DNA of 64,000 nucleotides from AC-32 sp963766375 (GTDB taxonomy: Bacteria > Actinomycetota > Thermoleophilia > Gaiellales > Gaiellaceae), in assembly GCA_963766375.1 (NCBI GenBank), contig CAVXZG010000006.1, positions 62,001 through 126,000 of the forward strand, read 5' to 3'. Both the position numbers and the translations under genes were made by a program. Within the stretch, counting starts at the first letter, position 1; each line of letters opens with the position of its first letter. Shown here in pieces: positions 55,160 through 62,621 of the stretch. The notes beneath the pieces were generated by a model. The model searched no databases. It had not been told where the DNA came from and was given only the letters and a program-made list of their open reading frames with translations.

Positions 55160-55858
55160 CGCCGGCAGCGGGTCGGCCTCGGGCCGGGCGACGAGCAGCA
55201 CCGCGCCGTAGCCGGGCTCGCCGACCAGCGAGTCCACGAGGAGTTGCAGGCCGACCGCTAGCGCGAAGGCCTTGTGCGCGTGCTCGCCGCCGAACGGGAC
55301 GAGCTCGTCCTCCGAGGCCGCGCCGGCGAGCACGTCGCCGTAGGTGACCTGGCCCATCGAGACGTCGCTGACCAGCGGGGCGCCGTCGGAGCTCGGGATC
55401 GCGATCGCGAGCGGGTTCGTCCCGGTCAGCTTCGGGCCGCCGTCGGGATGGGAGAGCCTCGGTGGCGAGGTCGCAGTGAGCGCCGCCACGAGCCCGCCCT
55501 CGGCGAGCTTGCGCGCCCAGTAGCCGAGCGCACCGGTCGGGAAGCAGCGCTGCGCCACGACGAGCCTCGCGTGCTCGGGCGGGCTCGCAAGCTGCGCGTC
55601 GACGATCGCAGCAAGCGTGAGGTAGCCGAGGGCGCCGTTCCCGTCCCAGCGCTCGAACCCCGGCTCGGCCAGGAGCCGCTCGGGCCGCGCGGCTGGATCC
55701 ACGTCGACCGGCAGCGTGGCGAGCCACTCGACTCGCGAGAGGCCGTGACCCCGCTTGCCACGGGCCTCCGCGTCGAGGAAGTGGTCGGCGAGTGTGCGCG
55801 CATCGGCCTCGCCGAACCCCAGCGCCGTCAGCGTCGGAATGACCTCCTCAGGCTGCAT
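55115..55858 (-). CDS. Short malate/L-lactate dehydrogenase (Ldh2/YlbC)-family protein
   Basis: 247 residues, versus about 330-350 for typical family members. Seen: KRGHGLSRVEWL (the substrate-site RGH..), FPTGALGYWARKLAEGGLVA, and the NAD-binding GTNPLAIAIPSSDGAP with SDVSMGQVTYGDV. The C-terminal part is compacted: HAHKAFALAVGLQLLVDSLVG then directly to the final GLRLPGDR. NAD(P)-dependent 2-hydroxyacid oxidation is expected if active. AAGGA precedes ATG 55858. Confidence 0.75.
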   Translation of the reverse strand: MQPEEVIPTLTALGFGEADARTLADHFLDAEARGKRGHGLSRVEWLATLPVDVDPAARPERLLAEPGFERWDGNGALGYLTLAAIVDAQLASPPEHARLVVAQRCFPTGALGYWARKLAEGGLVAALTATSPPRLSHPDGGPKLTGTNPLAIAIPSSDGAPLVSDVSMGQVTYGDVLAGAASEDELVPFGGEHAHKAFALAVGLQLLVDSLVGEPGYGAVLLVARPEADPLPALRARAGGLRLPGDR

Positions 55859-55927
55859 TCACGAAATCCTTACGAACTGGCACAGCCGTCGCAGGCCCTG
55901 CCGGCGTCTTAGTTCCTGGTTTCAGCG

Positions 55928-55984
55928 GGGGCGAAAGCCCCGGGGTCAGCTGGAACACGCGGAGGGCGCTCTTCGGGGCGCCCT
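55928..55984 (-). terminator. Hairpin pair downstream of mrp
   Basis: AGGGCGC - 8 nt - GCGCCCT (55963-55984) and GGGGC-GAAA-GCCCC (55928-55941). Both lie just past the mrp stop on the minus strand, before the Ldh2-type gene. No long U-tract. Confidence 0.5.
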
Positions 55985-55998
55985 TCGGATTTCTCTCT

Positions 55999-57078
55999 CT
56001 AGGAAAGCACCGGGAGAGCCTTGACGATCCCGACGCCCTGCTCGCGCTTCGACGCCGTGATCGCCTCGGCGACCTCGAAGATCGCCCGCGCCGGCTCGCA
56101 ATCCGGATCGCTCTCGACGAGCGGCGTGCCCGCGTCGCCTGACTCCCGGAGACGCGCGTCCAGCGGCACGTGGCCGAGAACCGGCACGCCCAGCTGCTCG
56201 GCGAGACGGTCGCCGCCGCCGAAGCCGAAGGTCTCGCCGCTCATGTTCTCGACCACGCCGAGCAGGCGCATGTTCGTCTTCTGCGCCATCAGCGCGGCGC
56301 GCGCGGCCACCTCCTGCGCCAGCGGCTGAGGCGTCGTCACGATCACGGCCTCGGCGCGCGGCAGCAGCTGCCCGAGCGAGATCGAGACGTCGCCGGTACC
56401 GGGCGGCATGTCCACGACGAGCGTGTCGAGCTCGCCCCAGTGGACGTCGGTCAGGAACTGCTCGAGCGCGCGGTGCAGCATCGGGCCGCGCCACATCACG
56501 GGCTCGTTGTCGTCGAGGAAGAAGCCGATCGACATCAGCTTCAGCTCGCCGCGAACCGGCGGCACGATCATCCGGTCGACCACGACCGGCTTCTGGTGGA
56601 TCCCGAGCAGGTGCGGGATCGAATGGCCGTAGACGTCGGCGTCGAGGATGCCGGTGCGCTGGCCGAGGCCCGCGAACGCGGCCGCCAGGTTGGCGGCGAG
56701 CGACGACTTGCCGACCCCGCCTTTGCCGCTTGCGACGGCGATCACGCGTGTCGCACGGTCGAGCCGGATCCCCTTCGTGCGCTCAGTGACGGTGCCGCGC
56801 AGCCTCGCGGTCAGCGCCGAGCGCTCGTCAGGTGTCATCACGCCGAACTCGAGCGCCACGCGCTCCACGCCGGCGACCGGGGCGAGAGCCGCTGCCACCT
56901 GTTCCTCGAAGCTCGCGCGCAGCGGGCAGCCGGCGATCGTGAGCGCGATCCCGATCGTCACCTCGCCGCCTTCGATGCGGACGTCGCGCACCATGTCGAG
57001 CTCGACCACGCTGCGCTTCAGCTCCGGGTCGATCACCTGCTCCATGGCCTTCAGGATCTCTTCGCGCGAGGGCTCCAT
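55999..57078 (-). CDS. Mrp/ApbC-type Fe-S cluster carrier ATPase
   Basis: 359 residues. N-terminal MIP18/DUF59 domain (EQVIDPELKRSVVELDMVRDV, CPLRASFEEQV), then the Mrp P-loop ATPase: deviant Walker A GKGGVGKSS, DADVYGHSIPHLLG, VVDMPPGTGDVSISL. Proteins of this family bind and hand on [4Fe-4S] clusters. The usual CXXC after VENMS is missing here (VENMSGETFGFGGGDRL), so cluster binding by the standard site is doubtful. A TAGCCT box lies 10 nt before ATG 57078. Confidence 0.88.
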   Translation of the reverse strand: MEPSREEILKAMEQVIDPELKRSVVELDMVRDVRIEGGEVTIGIALTIAGCPLRASFEEQVAAALAPVAGVERVALEFGVMTPDERSALTARLRGTVTERTKGIRLDRATRVIAVASGKGGVGKSSLAANLAAAFAGLGQRTGILDADVYGHSIPHLLGIHQKPVVVDRMIVPPVRGELKLMSIGFFLDDNEPVMWRGPMLHRALEQFLTDVHWGELDTLVVDMPPGTGDVSISLGQLLPRAEAVIVTTPQPLAQEVAARAALMAQKTNMRLLGVVENMSGETFGFGGGDRLAEQLGVPVLGHVPLDARLRESGDAGTPLVESDPDCEPARAIFEVAEAITASKREQGVGIVKALPVLS

Positions 57079-57144
57079 CTCGCCGTGGAGGCTACCTAGA
57101 CTCCCTGGACACGAGCCGCCTCACGTCCAGATGAGCTGCCAGTG

Positions 57145-57937
57145 TCACCGCGAGAGCGCGGCGAAGAGCTCGGCGCAGACCTCCGGCGTGGCGGCGGCGA
57201 CGCAGCGGCTGCGGCCTTCGAGGTCGAGCGGGGCGGCGCCGAACGGCGGCGCTTCGGGGAGGTCGATCGCGAGGCCGCGCTCGCGGACGAGCAGCTGCGC
57301 GGCGGCGATGTCCACCGAGCGGGCGCCCTTGAGCGAGCAGACGGCGTCGACCCGGCCGGCGGCCAGGTGGCAGAGCGAGAGCGCGAGCGAGCCCATGATC
57401 CGAAGGCGATAGGCGAGGCCGACGACCGCGGAGGCCTTCTCGGCCACGCTGGAGGTGAGGGTCGCCTCGAAGGAGAGGATCTCGATCTGCTCCTTCGGCA
57501 GCACTTGGCCCAGGTCGCCGCCGTTCAGCAACGCGCCTTTGCCCCGCTCCGCGGTCCACTCCTCGCCGGTGCCGAAGTCGTAGACGTAGCCGAAGAAGAC
57601 GTCGTCCATGGTGTCGCCGTCGGCGACGGCGATCGAGACCGAGAAGAACGGGATCCCACGCTTGGCGTTGAGCGACCCGTCGATCGGGTCGACGACGATG
57701 CGCAAGGGGCCTTCGCTCTCGAGGATGCCGACCTCCTCGGAGACGATCGTGGCGCCCTCGACCGCGCGGAGCCGCTGAAGGATCACGCGCTCGGCGGCTG
57801 CGTCGATCGCGGTCGTCTCGTCTCCGCCCTCGCCGTCGCCGACAACCGGCTCCCGCTCGACGCGGGTCGGCAGCTCGACGAGGACGCCCCGAACGTCCTC
57901 GACCGCCTCGCGGCACAGCGCCGAGCCAGTCGGTCAA
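57145..57937 (-). CDS. Inositol monophosphatase / fructose-1,6-bisphosphatase family protein (frame break near 57919)
   Basis: About 263 residues. Metal-binding motifs: SEEVG (Glu), DPIDGSLNAKRGIPFFSVSIA and the C-terminal GARSVDIAAAQLLVRE. The DPIDGSLNA..GIPF form resembles archaeal-type IMPase/FBPase. The gene starts TTG 57937 (MTDWLG) in a TTGA overlap with the DUF1015 stop; one extra base near 57916-57922 breaks the frame, and repair gives LCREAVEDVRGVLVELPTRV. Dephosphorylates sugar or inositol phosphates; exact substrate unknown. Confidence 0.85.
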
Positions 57938-59013
57938 AGAGGCAGGAACAGAAGGCCGGAGACGAGCTTCGGATAGAAGTAGGTGCTCTTCTGCGGCATC
58001 GTCTCGCCGCGCTGGGCGACCGCGAAGACGTCCTCGATTCGTGTCGGCCGCATGAGGACGGCGACCTCGGCCTCGCCCTCGTCGACCGCGCGCACCGCCT
58101 CCCGCCAGTCCGGCGTGTAGCTGATGCCTTCGTGGCCGAGCCGGTCGACGAGGCCGACGTCGAGCTCGCCCTCGCCGTCCACGGCGAGCTCGGTGCGGCC
58201 CTCGCGGTAGAGAACGGCGGCAGCCCGGTCTTGAGGAGTTGCGGCGAGAGCGTCGAGTGCGGCGGCGGGGTCGGGCAGCTGCTCGTCGGCCCGAAGCTGC
58301 TCCGCGGGCTCGTGCTCGAAGACGCGATGAGTCGGGAAGATCATGAGGCCCGGATCCTCGAGGCTGACGAGCACGGCCAGGACGTAGGCGCTCTCCGGAG
58401 TGCCGGCCTCCTGGTGATAGGCGAGCGCGGTCTCGTAGCGGTGGTGGCCGTCGGCGATCAGGAGCTGACGGTCGGCGAAGGCCTCGGAGATGCCGTCCGC
58501 GGGAAGCCGCCAGAGGCGTGCGCCCTCGACCTCGAGGTCGGGCTCTCGATCGGGACGGGTCGCGGGCGGGGAGCCCTCGTAGAGGAAGAAGAGCGGCTCG
58601 AGCTGGGCTCGAACCTCCCGCATCAGCCGCAGCCGGCCCTCCTTTGGCCCGCGGTGGGTGCGCTCGTGCGGCAGGACGACGCGGTTCTCGTACGGCTCCG
58701 CGCGTAGAGCGGCGACGACGCCCTCACGTGTGCGGGCGACGCCGTCGGGGCCGATGTAGTCCTGCGACAGCCACCAGAAGCCGGGGTCGTCCTCCTCGAC
58801 GAGCGTGCCCGCCGCACGCCATTCGTTCCAGAGCCGCCCCGCCTCCGGCTCGTCGGCGGGCAGCGTGAGGTGGACCACGTTCTGCGGGCTTCGCTCCGCG
58901 AGCTGCTCGCGCTCAGGCGGGGAGATGACGTCGTACGGAGGCGCGACGAGCGACTCCAGCGGGCCGGCGCGCTCGCCGTAGCGGACGGCGCGAAACGGCT
59001 TCACCTCGGCCAC
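57934..59013 (-). CDS. DUF1015-family protein
   Basis: 359 residues from GTG 59013. VAEVKPFRAVRYG, VAPPYDVISPPEREQL, SPQNVVHLTLP and the family's LLIADGHHRYETAL motif are present; the end is MPQKSTYFYPKLVSGLLF. The family is widespread and its biochemical role is not settled. An ATG 18 nt upstream (59031) is in frame, but the TACGCT box lies exactly between, 8 nt before GTG 59013, so the shorter form is preferred. Divergent from the YhaM-like gene. Confidence 0.85.
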   Translation of the reverse strand: MAEVKPFRAVRYGERAGPLESLVAPPYDVISPPEREQLAERSPQNVVHLTLPADEPEAGRLWNEWRAAGTLVEEDDPGFWWLSQDYIGPDGVARTREGVVAALRAEPYENRVVLPHERTHRGPKEGRLRLMREVRAQLEPLFFLYEGSPPATRPDREPDLEVEGARLWRLPADGISEAFADRQLLIADGHHRYETALAYHQEAGTPESAYVLAVLVSLEDPGLMIFPTHRVFEHEPAEQLRADEQLPDPAAALDALAATPQDRAAAVLYREGRTELAVDGEGELDVGLVDRLGHEGISYTPDWREAVRAVDEGEAEVAVLMRPTRIEDVFAVAQRGETMPQKSTYFYPKLVSGLLFLPL

Positions 59014-59021
59014 GGGGCGGG

Positions 59022-59027
59022 AGCGTA
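59022..59027 (-). promoter_or_regulatory. -10 box selecting GTG 59013 for the DUF1015 gene
   Basis: TACGCT (minus strand) lies 8 nt before GTG 59013. Confidence 0.5.
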
Positions 59028-59044
59028 CCATCCGTGTTCGGACC

Positions 59045-59050
59045 TAGACT
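59045..59050 (+). promoter_or_regulatory. -10 box of the YhaM-like gene
   Basis: TAGACT lies 6 nt before GTG 59057; back-to-back with the DUF1015 box 17 bp away. Confidence 0.5.
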
Positions 59051-59056
59051 CGTGCC

Positions 59057-59884
59057 GTGAGCGCCATTGCTTCGCTAGCCGAAGACCGGGTCGTCGAGGG
59101 CGTCTACGCGGTCGCGCGCAAGGAGCGGCGGCGCACGAAAGGTGGCTCTCCGTACCTCGCGCTGGAGCTCGTCGACCCGAGCGGTCGCATCGAGGCTCGG
59201 GTCTGGTCCGACGTGGAGCTGCTGGACGGCCGCTTCGGCGAAGGGGACGCTGTTCGCGTGCTCGGTCGCGTCGAGCGCTTCCGCGACCGGCTTCAGCTGG
59301 AGGTTCGTTCCCTCGAGGCGGCCGAGGAGGCGGATCCGGCGGATTTCGCCCCGGCTCTGCGCCGCGACGCGGCGGAGCTCGACGGGTTCCTGGAGTTCCT
59401 GGCTGCGGAGGTGGCCCATCCGGGGTTGCGGGCGACGGTTGCGCGGTTCGTCGAGGACGAGGCCTTGCGGAAGGCTCTGCGAACGCTGCCGGCCGCGGAG
59501 ACGCACCACTCGTACGCGGGCGGTCTGCTCGAGCACACGGTCGGCGTGGCGACGCTGTGCCGCGAGGCCTCGCAGCTGCATCCGCGCCTGCGCGCCGACC
59601 TCGTGCTCGCGGCGGCTCTCTTGCACGACGTTGGGCGGACGCTCGAGCTCGAGCGCGGGCCCACCTTCCGCCCGACCGAGGAGGGCCGATTGCTCGGCCA
59701 TGTCCACCTCGGCCTGAGGCTGATCGAGGAACGAGCCGCGGCGCTGGAAACAGAGGTTCGAGCGGAGCTGCTTCACGCCGTAGCGGTTCATCACGATGCC
59801 CGCGCCGCTCGAACCGCCGAGGCGGCGGTGCTGTACCACGCGAACCAGCTTGACGCGATCGCCGCTACGCGGCCCGTCGACTAG
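59057..59884 (+). CDS. OB-fold/HD-domain protein, YhaM-like 3'-5' exoribonuclease
   Basis: 275 residues. N-terminal OB fold (KGGSPYLALELVDPSGRIEARVW) followed by an HD phosphohydrolase domain: THHSYAGGLLEHTVGVA, AALLHDVGRTLEL, GHVHLGLRLIEE, LHAVAVHHD. This is the order of YhaM, a 3'-5' exonuclease, though shorter than the 310-residue Bacillus protein. RNA or DNA ends could be the substrate. Alone on the plus strand, closed by a terminator. Confidence 0.82.
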   Translation: MSAIASLAEDRVVEGVYAVARKERRRTKGGSPYLALELVDPSGRIEARVWSDVELLDGRFGEGDAVRVLGRVERFRDRLQLEVRSLEAAEEADPADFAPALRRDAAELDGFLEFLAAEVAHPGLRATVARFVEDEALRKALRTLPAAETHHSYAGGLLEHTVGVATLCREASQLHPRLRADLVLAAALLHDVGRTLELERGPTFRPTEEGRLLGHVHLGLRLIEERAAALETEVRAELLHAVAVHHDARAARTAEAAVLYHANQLDAIAATRPVD

Positions 59885-59942
59885 CAGCCTCCACACTCGT
59901 TTAGCTCTTCCCGCGCGAAGTCACACCTCCGACACAGTCCCG

Positions 59943-59962
59943 TCACACAGGCGTGTGATTTT
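59943..59962 (+). terminator. Terminator of the YhaM-like gene
   Basis: TCACAC-AGGC-GTGTGA followed by TTTTC: 6-bp stem with a T-run, 59 nt past the stop. Confidence 0.6.
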
Positions 59963-59981
59963 CAGCGCTACCCTCAAAAGC

Positions 59982-60005
59982 GGGGGCAAGGGGCCGAAGG
60001 CCCCC
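59982..60005 (-). terminator. Terminator of the arsC-type gene block
   Basis: GGGGCC-GAA-GGCCCC (59990-60004), nested in longer G/C pairing, followed on the minus strand by GCTTTTGAG. Confidence 0.55.
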
Positions 60006-60042
60006 GGGGGAAAAGGTTCTCGCGTGCGCGTGTGAACAGGAA

Positions 60043-60426
60043 CTACGAGCCGAGCTCTGCGACCCGGCGCTCGATCTCGTCCCTGATCACGCGGACTTCC
60101 TCGATCGACGCGCCCGCCGGGTCGGTCAGATCCCAGTCCACGTAGCTCTTCCCGGGGAGCACCGGGCACGCGTCGCCACAGCCCATCGACACGACGATCT
60201 CGGCCCACTCGACATCCTCTTGCGCGATCCCCTTCGGACTCCGGCCGGCCAAGTCCATCCCGATCTCGCTCATCGCCTCGACGACCTCGGGATGAAGCCT
60301 GTCCTCGGGCCGCGAGCCGGCCGAGCGGGCCTCGCCGCCGAGCCGCTCGTAGAAGGCCTGTGCCATCTGCGAGCGCCCCGCGTTTCCGATGCAGATGAAG
60401 TAGGCCCGAGGCAGTCGCTCGCTCAT
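60043..60426 (-). CDS. Low-molecular-weight phosphatase / arsenate reductase ArsC-like protein
   Basis: 127 residues. The phosphate-binding loop CIGNAGRSQM (CX5R, Cys12) and a downstream VSMGCGDACPVLPG with two Cys fit the thioredoxin-coupled arsenate reductase branch; the DWDLTDPAG segment holds the catalytic Asp. It could reduce arsenate or act as a tyrosine phosphatase. No ars genes are adjacent. It starts 3 nt after the YchF-like gene stop. Confidence 0.82.
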   Translation of the reverse strand: MSERLPRAYFICIGNAGRSQMAQAFYERLGGEARSAGSRPEDRLHPEVVEAMSEIGMDLAGRSPKGIAQEDVEWAEIVVSMGCGDACPVLPGKSYVDWDLTDPAGASIEEVRVIRDEIERRVAELGS

Positions 60427-60429
60427 TGG

Positions 60430-61350
60430 CTACACATTGAAGCGAACCGTCAGCACGTCGCCGTCCTGAACCTCGTACGTCTTCCCCTCGAGCCGCTGAA
60501 GCCCGCGTCGGGCCGTCTCCGCGTAGCTGCCTGCCTCGACGAGATCGCTCCAGCGCACGACCTCGCAGCGGATGAAGCCTCGCGCGATGTCGGAGTGGAT
60601 CGTCGCCGCCGCCTCGAGCGCCGACTGGCCACGCCGCAGCGTCCAGCCGCGAGCCTCCTTCTCGCCCGCGGTGAAGAACGTCACGAGGCCGAGCACCTCG
60701 AACAGCCGCCGGACGATCTCGTCGAGTGCCGACTCTCCGTCCCGGTAGGCGGCCGCCTCCTCTTCCGGAAGCTCGCTGAGCTCTGCCTCGAGCTTCAGGT
60801 CGATGCCTCCGGGCCCGTTGACGACGGTGACCACCGGCTTCGTCGTCAGCGGCTCGAGCTCCGGCGGCAGCGGGCCCTCCCACTCGCGCACCGACCGTCC
60901 CGCGTCGACGTGGGCAAGCAGCCGCTCCAGCTCGACCACCTCGTCGCGCAGCTTCGCGTCGCCCGACTTCGCCTGCTTCGCCACGCGTTCCAGTCGCCGC
61001 TCCACGTGGTCGCGATCGGCGACGAGCAGCTCCAGCTCGAGCCGCTCGAGGTCGCCGTGCGGGTCGGCGCCGGCGGAGAAACCGTCCACGACGGCGAGCA
61101 GCGCGTCCACGCGGCGCAGGTTGCCGAGCAGCTGGGGCCCCGTCCCCGGAGTGTCGACGACCCGAACCGCAGCGGGTGTCACCTTCGCCGCGCTCACCAC
61201 CTGCGCGAGCTGATCGAGCCGCTCGTCGGCGATCGGCGCCATTCCGACGTGCTCCTTGCCGAAGTCCGGGCCCACGCCCGCACTCGTCAGCGCGTTGAAG
61301 AGCGTGGTCTTCCCGGCCGCCGGGAGCCCAACGATTCCGACCTCGAGCAC
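60430..61350 (-). CDS. Compact YchF-like GTPase/ATPase
   Basis: 306 residues versus about 363 for YchF. The P loop GLPAAGKTTLFNAL, a switch region VVDTPGTGPQLLGNLRRVDALL, and the C-terminal TGS domain (FFTAGEKEARGWTLRRGQSALEAAATIH.., VQDGDVLTVRFNV) are clear. The conserved GLVKGASKGEGLGN stretch is missing and the base-specificity motif is TVVNGPGG rather than NVNE. So it is a divergent, shortened member whose nucleotide preference cannot be assumed. Between the sigma-factor gene (4 nt away) and the ArsC-like gene. Confidence 0.8.
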   Translation of the reverse strand: MLEVGIVGLPAAGKTTLFNALTSAGVGPDFGKEHVGMAPIADERLDQLAQVVSAAKVTPAAVRVVDTPGTGPQLLGNLRRVDALLAVVDGFSAGADPHGDLERLELELLVADRDHVERRLERVAKQAKSGDAKLRDEVVELERLLAHVDAGRSVREWEGPLPPELEPLTTKPVVTVVNGPGGIDLKLEAELSELPEEEAAAYRDGESALDEIVRRLFEVLGLVTFFTAGEKEARGWTLRRGQSALEAAATIHSDIARGFIRCEVVRWSDLVEAGSYAETARRGLQRLEGKTYEVQDGDVLTVRFNV

Positions 61351-61353
61351 GCC

Positions 61354-61914
61354 CTAGTCTCGCGCGACTTGCTTCTGCAGTGACGCCAGAGCCCGGTGCT
61401 GCAACGACTTCACGGCGCCCTCCGACTTGTCCAGGATGGTCGCCGCCTCGCCGTTGGAGAAGTTGAAGACGAACTTCAGGGTCAGCACCTGCTGCTGTTC
61501 GTGCGAGAGGTTCTCGATCAGCTCCAGCATGCTCTGCCGCCCGATCGACGCCAGGGCATCCTCCTCGGCCGACGACTCCTCCGAGCCTTCAGGCTCGGGC
61601 ACCTCCTCTTCGGGCTGCCAGCGCTTCGTGGCGCGGAAATGGTCCATGGCCAGGTTGTGCGCGATCCGGAAGAGCCACGCGGAGAAGGGCGCCGAGCGCC
61701 AGCGGAAGCGACCGATCGCCTCGAGCATCTTGAGGAACGTCTGCGTCGTCAGGTCCTCGGCGTCGTGACGGTTGCCGACGCTCATGTGCAGGTAGCTGTA
61801 GATGCGGTCGAAATGCAGGAGATAGAGCGCCTCGAGGGCCTCTCTGTCGCCGTTCTGCGCGAACTCCACGAGGCGGCGAAGATCGGCCGTCTGGGCTGGC
61901 GCGTTCGAGCTCAC
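61354..61914 (-). CDS. RNA polymerase sigma-70 family (ECF-type) sigma factor
   Basis: 186 residues. Region 2 (EALYLLHFDRIYSYLHMSVGNRHDAEDLTTQTFLKMLE, in parts, with FSAWLFRIAHNLAMDHFRA) and region 4 (LSHEQQQVLTLKFVFNFSNGEAATILDKSEGAVKSLQHRAL) are joined by an acidic linker; there is no region 1 or 3. It would direct polymerase to a special promoter set. No anti-sigma gene is adjacent. GTG 61914 start. Followed 4 nt later by the YchF-like gene. Confidence 0.9.
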   Translation of the reverse strand: MSSNAPAQTADLRRLVEFAQNGDREALEALYLLHFDRIYSYLHMSVGNRHDAEDLTTQTFLKMLEAIGRFRWRSAPFSAWLFRIAHNLAMDHFRATKRWQPEEEVPEPEGSEESSAEEDALASIGRQSMLELIENLSHEQQQVLTLKFVFNFSNGEAATILDKSEGAVKSLQHRALASLQKQVARD

Positions 61915-61950
61915 ACGAATTGGATGCCCGACAGTGCCCGGCCGCTAACG

Positions 61951-62178
61951 CTAGCCGGGGGTGAAGCCGACGCGGCCCTCGCGCGTGAAGCGCTTGACGT
62001 AGACGATCCGACGCAGCGAAATCGTGTAGCGGCCGTCCTCGGACTCGATCGCGAACGAGCCGTCTGTGCCCTGGCCAAGCGAGCGTTCGAGCTCGTCGAC
62101 CGTGTCGGTCTCGACGACCGCGCCCATGATCTGGCCGCCGTCGAAGCCGATCTCGATCCGGACGCGGTCCTCAGCCAA
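61951..62178 (-). CDS. Hypothetical protein (75 aa)
   Basis: 75 residues: MAEDRVRIEIGFDGGQIMG, VVETDTVDELERSLGQG, then DGRYTISLRRIVYVKRFTREG. Looks like a small beta-barrel or beta-sheet protein. No family recognised. Its ATG overlaps the end of the epimerase gene by 8 nt, so it is cotranslated with it. Confidence 0.6.
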   Translation of the reverse strand: MAEDRVRIEIGFDGGQIMGAVVETDTVDELERSLGQGTDGSFAIESEDGRYTISLRRIVYVKRFTREGRVGFTPG

Positions 62179-62575
62179 CGCTGACGATCTCCGCGAGGAC
62201 GCCGTGCGCGGCGTCAGGGTGGACGAACGCGACCTCGAGCCCGAAGAGCCCGCGCCTGGGGCGCTCGTCGATCAGCTCGGCGCCATTGGCCGCAAGCTCG
62301 TCGAGCGCGGCGCCGACGTCCGCGACCTCGAACGCGACGTGGTGCATGCCGGGCCCGCGGCTGGTGAGGAACTTGCCGACCGGCGTCTCGTCGCCGAGGG
62401 AGGCGAGCAGCTCGACGCGGTCGGCGCCGATCCGCAGACAGGCCGCCTCGACACCCTGGTCGGGAACGGTCTCGCGATGCTCGAGCCGCGCGCCGAAGAG
62501 CCGCTCGTATGTTGACAGCGCCTGGTCGAGGTCGTCGACGGCGACGCCGAGGTGATGAATCCCGCGCGGCTCCAC
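62171..62575 (-). CDS. mce: Methylmalonyl-CoA epimerase
   Basis: 134 residues from GTG 62575, the family length. Glyoxalase/VOC fold: GIHHLGVAVDDLDQAL (metal His), GPGMHHVAFEVADV (second His), LIDERPRRGLFGLEVAFVHP and a late Glu in VLAEIVS. Interconverts (2R)- and (2S)-methylmalonyl-CoA in propionate metabolism; mutase genes are not in the window. TAGCAT lies 7 nt upstream and fixes the start; longer in-frame forms run into ftsH. Confidence 0.88.
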   Translation of the reverse strand: MEPRGIHHLGVAVDDLDQALSTYERLFGARLEHRETVPDQGVEAACLRIGADRVELLASLGDETPVGKFLTSRGPGMHHVAFEVADVGAALDELAANGAELIDERPRRGLFGLEVAFVHPDAAHGVLAEIVSVG

Positions 62576-62582
62576 GCCGCCG

Positions 62583-62588
62583 ATGCTA
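62583..62588 (-). promoter_or_regulatory. -10 box of mce
   Basis: TAGCAT (minus strand) lies 7 nt before GTG 62575 and abuts the hairpin at 62588-62611. Confidence 0.5.
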
Positions 62589-62611
62589 CCGGCACCGCTT
62601 ACGGTGCCGGT
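62588..62611. terminator. Hairpin between ftsH and mce
   Basis: ACCGGCACCG - CTTA - CGGTGCCGGT: 10-bp perfect stem 10 nt past the ftsH stop. A terminator for ftsH, or an operator over the mce promoter. Confidence 0.55.
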
Positions 62612-62621
62612 GTTCGTGGCT

